Source of the DNA: Rahnella aquatilis CIP 78.65 = ATCC 33071
GTDB lineage: Bacteria > Pseudomonadota > Gammaproteobacteria > Enterobacterales > Enterobacteriaceae
Assembly: GCF_000241955.1 (NCBI RefSeq)
Contig: NC_016818.1
Location: 310,001-374,000, forward strand
Direction of reading: 5' to 3'
DNA: 64,000 bases
The notes below the pieces were generated by a model. That model did no database searches, was not told the origin of the DNA, and saw only the letters and a list, made by a program, of their open reading frames with translations. The position numbers and the translations under genes were made by a program. Positions within the stretch are counted from its first letter, which is position 1, and each line of letters opens with the position of its first letter. Of this stretch, positions 38,481-46,491 are shown one piece after another.

Positions 38481-39530
38481 TTAATGTGCGAAAGGAGATT
38501 GTGTTTCGTAAGTGCGCGTATAAAGTTCATCGGAAATTAAATAACGATAAATGTCATCCACCAGTTCAATTCCATTCTTTTTCGTTTCTTCTTCATAAAT
38601 ATCCAGGTTTTGTCCGGGATAAAGGACTTTTTCAAAACCCGGAGCCGGACTCAGTGCCACTAATTCGGCAAGCATCTGGCTGATATTTTTTCTGAATATC
38701 TGGGAAGAGGTAAAGAACGCCGGATTAATCACAATGTGCAACTGGCCGAGGTCACGACCGGCGGTGAGGTCTTCATACATCGAGCTGACGGAGCGCCCGA
38801 AAGGCAGACCGAGCAAAATACCGGACAACACATCGACCATCATCATCAGGCCGTAGCCTTTCGGGCCGGACATCGGCAGAAGCGCTTCAACGGCAAAAGG
38901 ATCGGTGGTGGGATTGCCTGCGCCATCTACCGCCCAGGTGTCCGGAATTTTTTCATTGCGCGCGCGGGCATCAAGAATTTTTCCCCATGCCTGCACGGTG
39001 GTCGCCATATCAAAGGTGATGATTTGCTCCCCTTCGCCGGGCGCGGCAAAGGCAATCGGGTTAGTGCCGTAGTAGATGTCGGCGGAGCCAAACGGTACCA
39101 CCATCGGATCGGACTGGCAGACGGAAACCGCGAGCATGCCCGCCTGAGCCGCACGGTGAACGAAATAAGACAGCGCACCGCAATGCCCCATCTGACGGAC
39201 TCCCACCACGGCGATGCCTTTGATTTTTGCCATGTCGATGGCATGTTCCATCGCCAGGTTTGCTGCGACGTGTCCTGGGCCGTTGTCAGCATGCAGGATG
39301 CCGCTGCATGGCCCGGTTTCTTCCCACTGCAACGCCGGAGAGGTGTTGGTGCCGCCTCTGGCAATACGTTCGGCATAATATTCAACCCGCACCGCGCCGT
39401 GAGAATGGATGCCTCTGGCATCAGCATAAGAGAGCACGTCGGCCACCACGGCGGCATGTTCCGGCGTTAAACCGGCGGTGGTGAGTTTGCGGGCAATAAG
39501 CTGGTGTAATTCTTCGCGACTGACCTTCAT
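38481..39530 (-). CDS. allD: Ureidoglycolate dehydrogenase
   Basis: Oxidises (S)-ureidoglycolate to oxalurate with NAD, the entry to the energy-yielding branch used without oxygen. It is 349 residues, identical in length to E. coli AllD, and belongs to the malate/L-lactate (LDH2) dehydrogenase family. SREELHQLIARKL, YADARGIHSHG (with catalytic-type His), VGVRQMGHCGALSYF and MSGPKGYGL are visible. It is the first gene of the minus-strand operon and divergent from fdrA, whose product's complex acts on the oxalurate made here. Confidence 0.95.
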   Translation of the reverse strand: MKVSREELHQLIARKLTTAGLTPEHAAVVADVLSYADARGIHSHGAVRVEYYAERIARGGTNTSPALQWEETGPCSGILHADNGPGHVAANLAMEHAIDMAKIKGIAVVGVRQMGHCGALSYFVHRAAQAGMLAVSVCQSDPMVVPFGSADIYYGTNPIAFAAPGEGEQIITFDMATTVQAWGKILDARARNEKIPDTWAVDGAGNPTTDPFAVEALLPMSGPKGYGLMMMVDVLSGILLGLPFGRSVSSMYEDLTAGRDLGQLHIVINPAFFTSSQIFRKNISQMLAELVALSPAPGFEKVLYPGQNLDIYEEETKKNGIELVDDIYRYLISDELYTRTYETQSPFAH

Positions 39531-39827
39531 CTGACGTTCCTTATTTGCAGCGAATGAGGCGTTGAATAGCGAAGAAAATACGGGATATCCCGCGTGAGAA
39601 TGTGATCTGAATAACTAATCAGGGATAGCGAAAATCAATTTGCTAATGCGTATTTTTTCTTATTAATTTTTTATTTAATCGTTATTCATTATTTAATTTT
39701 TTCACATGTAAATCAGCGTGGTTATTTAATTAAATCTGACAATAAATCAAGTGTGAGCCAGTTCACCTTGCGCGGTTTTATTTCTGCGTAGCCTGCGCCT
39801 CACCGTCTGAAAATATAAGGGAAGCAG
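39531..39827. promoter_or_regulatory. allD-fdrA divergent control region
   Basis: A 297-base AT-rich region drives two operons that handle the two ends of one reaction chain. It holds a perfect 12-base palindrome CGGGATATCCCG (39581-39592) on the allD side and a CRP-like site (39752-39767) on the fdrA side. In E. coli AllS binds in the corresponding region; I could not define an AllS site. No TTGGAA-type AllR site is present. Confidence 0.6.
39752..39767. promoter_or_regulatory. Candidate CRP site upstream of fdrA
   Basis: TGTGAGCCAGTTCACC matches TGTGA-N6-TCACA at nine of ten core positions. It is centred about 68 bases before the fdrA start codon. Confidence 0.6.
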
Positions 39828-41495
39828 ATGATCCACGCCTGTATTAAAAAAGGAAGTTTTCAGGATTCCGTCAGCCTGATGATTATTTCCCGCCAGCTCA
39901 GTGAATCACCGGATGTTGATGATGTGTCAGTGATGATGGGCACACCCGCCAATAAAGCGTTATTAGACGCCACCGGTTTCTGGCATGCCTGTTTTGAACA
40001 GGCGACGCCGAATGACATTTGCGTGGCCGTGCGCAGCGAAAGCCGCGATGAAAGCATTATCAGCGCGATCACCGGACGGCTCGAAGAGGCGTTGAAAGCC
40101 ATGTCGGCAGGGCAACGCGGCGGGCGGTCTCTGCCGGTCGCACGCCGGTTTGCCAGCGCGGAGCAGCGGCTGCCGGAGGCCAATCTGATGCTGATTTCCA
40201 TCGCGGGTGAATACGCCGCCGGGCTGGCGCATCAGGCGCTCGACAGCGGGCGTAACGTAATGATTTTCTCCGATAACGTCACGCTGGAAGATGAAATCCT
40301 CCTCAAACAAAAAGCCCGTGATAAGGGATTGCTGGTGATGGGGCCGGACTGCGGCACCGCCATTATTGCCGGTGCGCCGCTGGCATTTGCCAACGTGCTG
40401 CCGCAAGGGATGATCGGCGTTATTGGCGCGTCCGGTACGGGTATTCAGGAACTGACGTCACAAATCGCGCTGAACGGGCAGGGCATCTCGCAGGCTATCG
40501 GCCTCGGCGGGCGGGATCTGTCGGCGCAGGTCGGCGGCATCAGCGCGCTCACCTCGCTGAAGATGCTGGCGGAGGATCCGCAAAGCCAGGTGCTGGCCTT
40601 TGTTTCCAAACCGCCCGCAGACGCGGTTCGTCTGAAAGTCATGGCCGCCATGAAAGCCATCGACAAGCCGGTGGTGGCGCTGTTTCTCGGTGCGCCGGTC
40701 AGCCAGGCGCGTGACGGCAATGTCTGGCTGGCATCGACCCTCGACGAAGCAGCACGCATCGCCTGCCTGCTGGCGCGGGTGGTTCAGGTTGCTGCATCAC
40801 AACCTGATGTCGCGGGGAAAAAAATCGCCGGATTGTTTACCGGTGGCACGCTGGCCGCCGAGGCCGCGATGGTGCTGGCCGGTCTGCTGGACGTGGAAGC
40901 CGATCATGCCCATGAGCACGGCACCATGCTTGACCACAACGGACACCGCATCATTGATCTGGGGGACGATTTTTACACCGTTGGCAAACCGCATCCGATG
41001 ATTGACCCGACCTCGCGGGAACAGTTGATCCTCGGGCTGGCCGGTAAATCTGAAACCGGCGTGCTGCTGCTGGATGTGGTCATTGGTTATGGCGCGCAGC
41101 GCGATCCGGCCGGTTCGGTGGCAACGGCTGTCAGGCATCTGATGACGCAGCGCGCCCGACATGCGCCGCTGGTGGTGATCGCCATGGTGACGGGCAGTGA
41201 GCAGGATCCGCAGTGCCGTTCGCAGCAAATCGCCCTATTGCGCGAGGTGGGCATTTTGGTGGTGCAAACCCTGCCGGAAGCCACGCTGCTGGCACACACC
41301 TTATGTACCCAAACAGCCGTGACACCTGCGGCATCAACTTGCCTGCTGTTGTCGCAGGTCGCGGTGATCAACGCCGGACTGCTCGGCTTTGCGCTGGATT
41401 TGCAATCGGCTTCGGTGCCGGTCGTGCACTACCCATGGTCGCCCGTTGCGGGTGGCAATCTCCGGCTGGCCAGCTTGTTAAAACAACTGGGCTGA
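39828..41495 (+). CDS. fdrA: FdrA (AllF), oxamate carbamoyltransferase subunit
   Basis: A 555-residue protein of the acyl-CoA synthetase (NDP-forming, SucD-like) type, the same length as E. coli FdrA. It has a CoA-binding-like fold with MGPDCGTAII, IGVIGASGTGIQE and a second SucC/SucD-like part with LFTGGTLAAEA. In E. coli FdrA, YlbE and YlbF together have been assigned the oxamate carbamoyltransferase reaction (oxalurate plus phosphate to oxamate and carbamoyl phosphate). The gene order fdrA-ylbE-ylbF-carbamate kinase here supports that. The name is old (suppression of ftsH) and does not describe the role. Confidence 0.9.
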   Translation: MIHACIKKGSFQDSVSLMIISRQLSESPDVDDVSVMMGTPANKALLDATGFWHACFEQATPNDICVAVRSESRDESIISAITGRLEEALKAMSAGQRGGRSLPVARRFASAEQRLPEANLMLISIAGEYAAGLAHQALDSGRNVMIFSDNVTLEDEILLKQKARDKGLLVMGPDCGTAIIAGAPLAFANVLPQGMIGVIGASGTGIQELTSQIALNGQGISQAIGLGGRDLSAQVGGISALTSLKMLAEDPQSQVLAFVSKPPADAVRLKVMAAMKAIDKPVVALFLGAPVSQARDGNVWLASTLDEAARIACLLARVVQVAASQPDVAGKKIAGLFTGGTLAAEAAMVLAGLLDVEADHAHEHGTMLDHNGHRIIDLGDDFYTVGKPHPMIDPTSREQLILGLAGKSETGVLLLDVVIGYGAQRDPAGSVATAVRHLMTQRARHAPLVVIAMVTGSEQDPQCRSQQIALLREVGILVVQTLPEATLLAHTLCTQTAVTPAASTCLLLSQVAVINAGLLGFALDLQSASVPVVHYPWSPVAGGNLRLASLLKQLG

Positions 41496-41529
41496 GCCGC
41501 TTTCCCCTCTTCGGATAACGAGACATTTT

Positions 41530-42798
41530 ATGAAAAATATCCTCGAACAGGCCAATACCGCCGTTATCGAACGCATTCGTCAGGCGCGCCCGCACTGGCT
41601 TGATGTTCAGCCCGCCCGTCAGGCGATCCCGGTACTCAATCAGGGCAAAACCTTGCTGCACGCCGGGCCGCCGATCCGCTGGGAAGACATGACCGGCCCG
41701 GTGCGCGGTGCCTGCATCGGCGCCTGTCTGTTTGAAGGCTGGGCGCAGGATGAACAACGTGCGTTGCAATTGCTGAATAGTGGCGAAATCCGGTTTGTGC
41801 CTTGCCATCACGTCAGTGCTGTCGGGCCGATGGGCGGTATCACGTCGGCGAACATGCCGGTGCTGGTGATCGGCAATCTCACTGACGGCAACCGTGCTTT
41901 CTGCAACATGAACGAAGGTATCGGCAAGGTGATGCGTTTCGGTGCCTATGGCCCGGATGTTCAGATGCGTTTGCGCTGGATGCGCGACGTGCTGGCACCG
42001 GCACTGAGTGGCGCGTTGAGGCGTCTCGAGCGCGGTATCGATTTAACGGCGATGATGGCGCAGGGCATTACGATGGGCGATGAATTCCATCAGCGCAATA
42101 TTGCCACTTCGGCGTTACTGATGCGTTCGCTGGCACCGCAACTGGCGGCAGGCAATCTGGATAAAACCACGCTGACTGACGTTTTGCATTTTCTGAGTAC
42201 GACCGATCAGTTCTTCCTCAATCTGGCGATGGCTTACTGCAAGGCGGCAATGGATGCCGGTGCGGCAGTGGGCAAAGGCAGTATCGTCACCGCCATGACC
42301 CGCAACGGCAAAGAGTTTGGTATCCGCGTCAGCGGCCTCGGTGATCGCTGGTTTACCGCACCGGTGAATATGCCGCAGGGATTGTTCTTCAGCGGCTACA
42401 GCCAGCAAGACGCCAACCCGGACATGGGCGACAGCGCGATCACGGAAACCTTTGGTGTCGGCGGCGCAGCGATGATTGCCGCGCCGGGTGTGACCCGTTT
42501 TGTCGGCGCGGGCGGGATGGACGCTGCCATCACCGTGTCTGAGGAGATGGCGGAAATCTTCCTCGAACGCAACATGATGCTGCAAATTCCCGGCTGGGAT
42601 TTTCAGGGCGCCTGCCTCGGGCTCGATGTGCGGCGTGTGGTGGAAACCGGCATCACGCCGCTGATTAACACCGGCATTGCTCACCGCGAACCGGGGATTG
42701 GTCAGATTGGTGCCGGCACGGTACGTGCGCCGCTGGCCTGCTTCGAACAGGCACTGGAGGCTCTGGCGGAACATCTCGGGGTGCATCCTCAGGTATGA
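41530..42798 (+). CDS. ylbE: YlbE (AllG), DUF1116 oxamate carbamoyltransferase subunit
   Basis: A 422-residue DUF1116 protein; E. coli YlbE is about 419. Family blocks are WEDMTGPVRGACIGACLFEGWA, CHHVSAVGPMGGITSANMPV, NEGIGKVMRFGAYGP and GKGSIVTAMTRNGKEFGIRVSG. The DUF1116 fold itself gives no chemistry, and the assignment follows the E. coli operon. It lies 34 bases after fdrA, and its stop overlaps the ylbF start (ATGA), which fits subunits made in fixed ratio. Confidence 0.88.
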   Translation: MKNILEQANTAVIERIRQARPHWLDVQPARQAIPVLNQGKTLLHAGPPIRWEDMTGPVRGACIGACLFEGWAQDEQRALQLLNSGEIRFVPCHHVSAVGPMGGITSANMPVLVIGNLTDGNRAFCNMNEGIGKVMRFGAYGPDVQMRLRWMRDVLAPALSGALRRLERGIDLTAMMAQGITMGDEFHQRNIATSALLMRSLAPQLAAGNLDKTTLTDVLHFLSTTDQFFLNLAMAYCKAAMDAGAAVGKGSIVTAMTRNGKEFGIRVSGLGDRWFTAPVNMPQGLFFSGYSQQDANPDMGDSAITETFGVGGAAMIAAPGVTRFVGAGGMDAAITVSEEMAEIFLERNMMLQIPGWDFQGACLGLDVRRVVETGITPLINTGIAHREPGIGQIGAGTVRAPLACFEQALEALAEHLGVHPQV

Positions 42799-43556
42799 AT
42801 ATTCCCGCACCGCTGGCGGTCAGCGCTCACGCACCGGTATGTTCCGGTGACTGGCTGGTCGTTGGTTTGTTTTCCCGCGCCATCAACCTGGTCAATGAGC
42901 GGGGCGAATGGCTGACACTGCATCGATACGGCAAAGGGTTGAGCCCGATGGGATGGCTGTTGCGGGCGCGGGATTTTGAAGGGCTACTCAGTCGTCTGAC
43001 GTTGGGCGATATGATGCGGGAGGGTGCTGAAAACCAGCCCACGCGCAGGCTGGATTTGCACGTAACACAAGGCTCGCGGCAGCTTTACGACTATGTGCAC
43101 GGTTTTCTGACCGGATGCCCGCAGCTTACGGGGCTGTTCGGAGAGCTTGGTCAGGTTGTCCTTGAACCGCCCGGCGGAGAACTGGCTCATATTCAGCATC
43201 AGTTATTGCGGCAGTTGCAGGGGCATCGCGTTGACTGGCAGAACGTAGTGGGCAAAGGCGCGGGACTGACACCGAGCCACGACGACACGCTGACCGGCAT
43301 GTTGCTGGTGTGTGCGGCGCACGGGTTGCCGGTCGGTGACTTTTTTGATCATACACCGGACCTGCGTACGCTCACGTCATCGGTCAGTTGCGCCTATCTG
43401 CATCATGCGGTGAGAAGACAATTTTCCACACCATTGCTGCATTTGATTCGTGCCCGGCGCGCAGAGCAGGTTCTGGCGCTGGGGCACACGTCGGGTGCCG
43501 ATACGCTGCTTGGCGTCTGGCTGGCATTGACGCTTTTCAGGGAACACTTTCTTTAA
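42795..43556 (+). CDS. ylbF: YlbF (AllH), DUF2877 oxamate carbamoyltransferase subunit
   Basis: A 253-residue DUF2877 protein; the E. coli one is about 271. Marks of the family are the central NVVGKGAGLTPSHDDTLTGMLL stretch and the N-terminal VFSRAINL-like segment (GLFSRAINLVNERGEW). It overlaps ylbE by four bases, and the carbamate kinase gene follows after nine bases. No catalytic residue can be named. It is the smallest and least conserved of the three subunits by eye. Confidence 0.85.
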   Translation: MNIPAPLAVSAHAPVCSGDWLVVGLFSRAINLVNERGEWLTLHRYGKGLSPMGWLLRARDFEGLLSRLTLGDMMREGAENQPTRRLDLHVTQGSRQLYDYVHGFLTGCPQLTGLFGELGQVVLEPPGGELAHIQHQLLRQLQGHRVDWQNVVGKGAGLTPSHDDTLTGMLLVCAAHGLPVGDFFDHTPDLRTLTSSVSCAYLHHAVRRQFSTPLLHLIRARRAEQVLALGHTSGADTLLGVWLALTLFREHFL

Positions 43557-43565
43557 GGAGGAAAC

Positions 43566-44465
43566 ATGGAAACTTTAGTGGTCGCGCTGGGCGGTAACGC
43601 GCTTTTACAACGTGGCGAATGCCTGTCGGCTGAAAATCAGTATCGCAATATTGCGACGGTGGCCGGTGCGCTGGCGCGGCTGGCAACGCGTTACCGGCTG
43701 GCGATTGTTCACGGAAATGGTCCGCAGGTCGGGTTGTTGTCATTACAAAATCAGGCGTATACGGAGGTGCCCGCCTATCCGCTGGATATTCTGGTCGCAG
43801 AAACACAGGGTATGATCGGGTTTATGCTGGCGCAAATGCTCGGGCAGCAGACGGGCATGCCAGAGGTGTCCACGGTGCTGACGCGCATTGAAGTCGACAG
43901 CCGCGATCCGGCGTTTGCTTCCCCTGAAAAGTTTATCGGGCCGGTGTACCCGCCTGAATCTCAGCAGGAACTGGAAACCCTGCACGGCTGGAAAATGAAA
44001 GCCGACGGGCGTTTTCTGCGTCGCGTGGTGGCGTCACCCGTGCCGAAGCGGATTGTGGATATTGATGCCATTCAGCAATTGCTGGCGCGCGGGCACGTGG
44101 TGATTTGTAATGGCGGTGGCGGCATTCCGGTGTTTGAAGATGGCAACGGCGCGAAGGCGGTAATCGACAAGGATTTGTCGGCAGCGCTGCTGGCGCGTCA
44201 ACTGAAGGCGCAAAAGCTGGTGATCCTGACTGATGCCGATGCGGTGTATGAACACTGGGGCACGTCGCAGCAACGGGCGATCCGTCGTGCGACGCCCGCG
44301 CAGCTCGCGCCTTTTGCGCAAAACGACGGTTCGATGGGCCCCAAAGTCGCGGCGGTCAGCGCGTTTGTGAATTACAGCGGCTATCCGGCCTATATCGGCG
44401 CGCTGGATCAGATCGAGGCGGTGCTGGCGGGAGACGCCGGAACCTGTATTTCGGCAACGGCGTAA
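43566..44465 (+). CDS. arcC: Carbamate kinase (AllK/YbcF type)
   Basis: Uses carbamoyl phosphate and ADP to make ATP, CO2 and ammonia, so the oxalurate branch yields energy. The 299-residue amino acid kinase-fold protein has VVALGGNALL at the start, VHGNGPQVGLL, NGGGGIPVFED, AVIDKDLSAALLA and LTDADAVY, all typical of carbamate kinases. A strong AAGGAGG site precedes the ATG. It is the last gene of the fdrA operon and the right end of the allantoin cluster. Confidence 0.94.
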   Translation: METLVVALGGNALLQRGECLSAENQYRNIATVAGALARLATRYRLAIVHGNGPQVGLLSLQNQAYTEVPAYPLDILVAETQGMIGFMLAQMLGQQTGMPEVSTVLTRIEVDSRDPAFASPEKFIGPVYPPESQQELETLHGWKMKADGRFLRRVVASPVPKRIVDIDAIQQLLARGHVVICNGGGGIPVFEDGNGAKAVIDKDLSAALLARQLKAQKLVILTDADAVYEHWGTSQQRAIRRATPAQLAPFAQNDGSMGPKVAAVSAFVNYSGYPAYIGALDQIEAVLAGDAGTCISATA

Positions 44466-44493
44466 GAAAACGGCTCCGCATCGACGGAGCCGT
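44465..44493 (-). terminator. yheU terminator
   Basis: ACGGCTCCG / CGGAGCCGT form a nine-pair stem with a six-base loop; the minus strand then reads TTTTCTT. It also lies just past arcC on the plus strand, where no T-run follows. Confidence 0.75.
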
Positions 44494-44496
44494 GAG

Positions 44497-44742
44497 TTAC
44501 CCGTCCTGCGGGGTTTCTTCCTGACCGGCGCGGAACTGGCCACGCGGCATGATATTCAGGGTTTCATGCAATTCTGACCAGACCAGCACAACCTCGCCGC
44601 TTTTCAGCTGACGTTTCACGTCATCGACTTTTTGTTCCAGCGATCGTTCCTGCTCGCCGTAATCGGTGCCTTCGCGTAATACGAAGGATTCCACCACGCT
44701 GGTGAGCAGTTCAGCGTCCAGTTCCTGCCAGGGAATAATCAC
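44497..44742 (-). CDS. yheU: YheU family small protein
   Basis: An 81-residue UPF0270-type protein matching E. coli YheU (72 residues), with [24 protein letters not shown] and [16 protein letters not shown]. The C-terminus is longer by about nine residues. Its function is unknown. The start is GTG, overlapping the yheT stop (GTGA), so it is coupled to yheT as in E. coli. Confidence 0.9.
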   Translation of the reverse strand: MIIPWQELDAELLTSVVESFVLREGTDYGEQERSLEQKVDDVKRQLKSGEVVLVWSELHETLNIMPRGQFRAGQEETPQDG

Positions 44743-45734
44743 TCTGTTGTTTCCTTAGTCTTATTTTCTAAAAACGGGGCGATCCAGGCCGGAATGCGCT
44801 GTTCCAGCCACATCTGCGGATTACGTAAGCTGCCGGACACAAAGCCGACATGCCCGCCGTGTTCTGTTAACTGGTATTCCACACAATCCGGTAAATCTTC
44901 TGCTTTCGGGATGACCTCCGGCGTCATAAACGGGTCATCTTTAGCGTGGATAATCAGCAGCGGCGTTCTGATCTGCGCCAGCAACGGCAACGCGCTGCAC
45001 CGGCGGTAATAATCCAGTGCGTCGGTAAATCCGTGCGCTTTTGAGGTGATGGCATCGTCGAATTCACGAAGGCGGCGCATGGCTTTCAGTTGCGCCAGCG
45101 TCACCGGCAACGTTCCCGGATATTTTGCCAGTTTGCGCAAGGCATTGCCTTTGAGCTGACCGAGCAGATAGTGTTGATAAATCCGCGATGAACCGCGTTC
45201 CAGCCGGTAAGCGCACGGTTCCAGCATCAGCGGCGCGGAAACTACCACGGCGGCGCTCAGCGTACACTTTTCGCCTTCCTGGCCGAGATAACATGCCAGC
45301 ATATTGCCGCCGAGCGAGACGCCCACTGCGCCGGTCGGGACTTCGCCATGAGTTTCATTGAGCCAGCGAATGAAAAAACGAGCATCTTCGGTTTCACCGG
45401 AATGGTAAATACGCAGCAGCTTATTGGGTTCACCGCTGCATCCGCGAAAATGCATGACGACGCCGAGCCAGCCTTTGTCTTTCCACGCCTGCAATAAGCC
45501 GTGCGCATAGGGGCTGTAAAAGCTGCCTTCCAGCCCGTGAAACAGAATCATGCGGGGTTTATGTCGCGCCTGTTCCGGGTCTTCACTCCAGGCTAAATCC
45601 AGAAAATCACCGTCCGGTGTATCCAGTCTTTGCCAGTGGGGTTTGAGTTTTGCATGCCGCCTCACCAGTCGCGGTAATAACGTCTGGATGTGCGGATTAC
45701 TGGCCCCGCGCAAGGGGCGAAAGGATTCAACCAT
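44739..45734 (-). CDS. yheT: YheT, alpha/beta hydrolase
   Basis: A 331-residue serine hydrolase-fold protein of the YheT/AB-hydrolase 4 family. LFHGLEGS carries the oxyanion-hole His-Gly. The nucleophile elbow is GVSLGGN (about residue 139). The acid is in HAKDDPF and the His in EHGGHVGF. The substrate is unknown. In E. coli it is followed by yheS on the other side; here a LysE-type gene has been placed divergently in between. Confidence 0.92.
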   Translation of the reverse strand: MVESFRPLRGASNPHIQTLLPRLVRRHAKLKPHWQRLDTPDGDFLDLAWSEDPEQARHKPRMILFHGLEGSFYSPYAHGLLQAWKDKGWLGVVMHFRGCSGEPNKLLRIYHSGETEDARFFIRWLNETHGEVPTGAVGVSLGGNMLACYLGQEGEKCTLSAAVVVSAPLMLEPCAYRLERGSSRIYQHYLLGQLKGNALRKLAKYPGTLPVTLAQLKAMRRLREFDDAITSKAHGFTDALDYYRRCSALPLLAQIRTPLLIIHAKDDPFMTPEVIPKAEDLPDCVEYQLTEHGGHVGFVSGSLRNPQMWLEQRIPAWIAPFLENKTKETTE

Positions 45735-45834
45735 AAGATGAATAAATTTCTCTTAAGAGGCTCTTGTGCGATCAATATCACGCTGTTAGCTTCAATGCTA
45801 TCGCACATCTTTCGGGTCGGAGAACCCAAATTAA

Positions 45835-46437
45835 ATGGAACCTGGTTTATTTTTATCGATGCTTGGATTTTTATGGGTCGCCGCCATCACTCCTGGCCCG
45901 AACAATATGTTGTTAACCACGTCTGGCGCTAATTTCGGTTTCTTCCGCTCACTCTGGCTGATGGTCGGCATTATGCTTGGCATGCAAAGTATTTTGCTGC
46001 TGGTGGCCTTTGGTGTCGGCGGGCTCATCACGATTTATCCCGCGTTACATCTGTTCCTCAAAATCGCCGGTAGTCTGTATCTGCTGTGGCTGGCGTGGAA
46101 GATTGCGACGTCTGTCTATGAAAAACTGGAAACCGGTGCGCCGCCGCCAAAACCGATCCGCTTGTATCAGGGCTGGTTGCTGCAATTCCTCAACCCGAAA
46201 GCCTGGCTGATGGGGCTGGGTGCCGTCGCAAGCTTCAGTCTGGCCGGGGCTGCTTATAACCATTCGATTGCCGGGATCAGCCTCGGGATGTTTCTGGTGA
46301 ATCTGGTATCCGGGATTATCTGGCTGGGTTTCGGCACTGTGATTGGCCGCCTGCTGCGCAGCAAGCGCGCGTGGTATACCTTTAATATCGCAATGGGTAT
46401 GTTGACCGCCGCCTGTGTGTTGTTGATCTGGCATTGA
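45835..46437 (+). CDS. LysE-family amino acid/metabolite exporter
   Basis: A 200-residue inner-membrane protein with about six hydrophobic helices and the LysE/RhtB signature near the N-terminus (AAITPGPNNML), plus FLKIAGSLYLLWLAWK and QFLNPKAWL. Such proteins export amino acids or derivatives by proton exchange. Similarity to cysteine/O-acetylserine exporters (EamB-like) can be seen, but the substrate cannot be fixed. It is not part of this locus in E. coli, and it is convergent with yheS. Confidence 0.85.
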   Translation: MEPGLFLSMLGFLWVAAITPGPNNMLLTTSGANFGFFRSLWLMVGIMLGMQSILLLVAFGVGGLITIYPALHLFLKIAGSLYLLWLAWKIATSVYEKLETGAPPPKPIRLYQGWLLQFLNPKAWLMGLGAVASFSLAGAAYNHSIAGISLGMFLVNLVSGIIWLGFGTVIGRLLRSKRAWYTFNIAMGMLTAACVLLIWH

Positions 46438-46445
46438 TTTTCAGA

Positions 46446-46471
46446 CAAAAAAGGAGCCATCACGGCTCCTT
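46446..46471 (-). terminator. Terminator between the LysE gene and yheS
   Basis: AAGGAGCC / GGCTCCTT with a five-base loop. The minus strand continues with six T residues, ending yheS transcripts. Confidence 0.8.
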
Positions 46472-46491
46472 CCTCATTTCCGGGCAGACGA

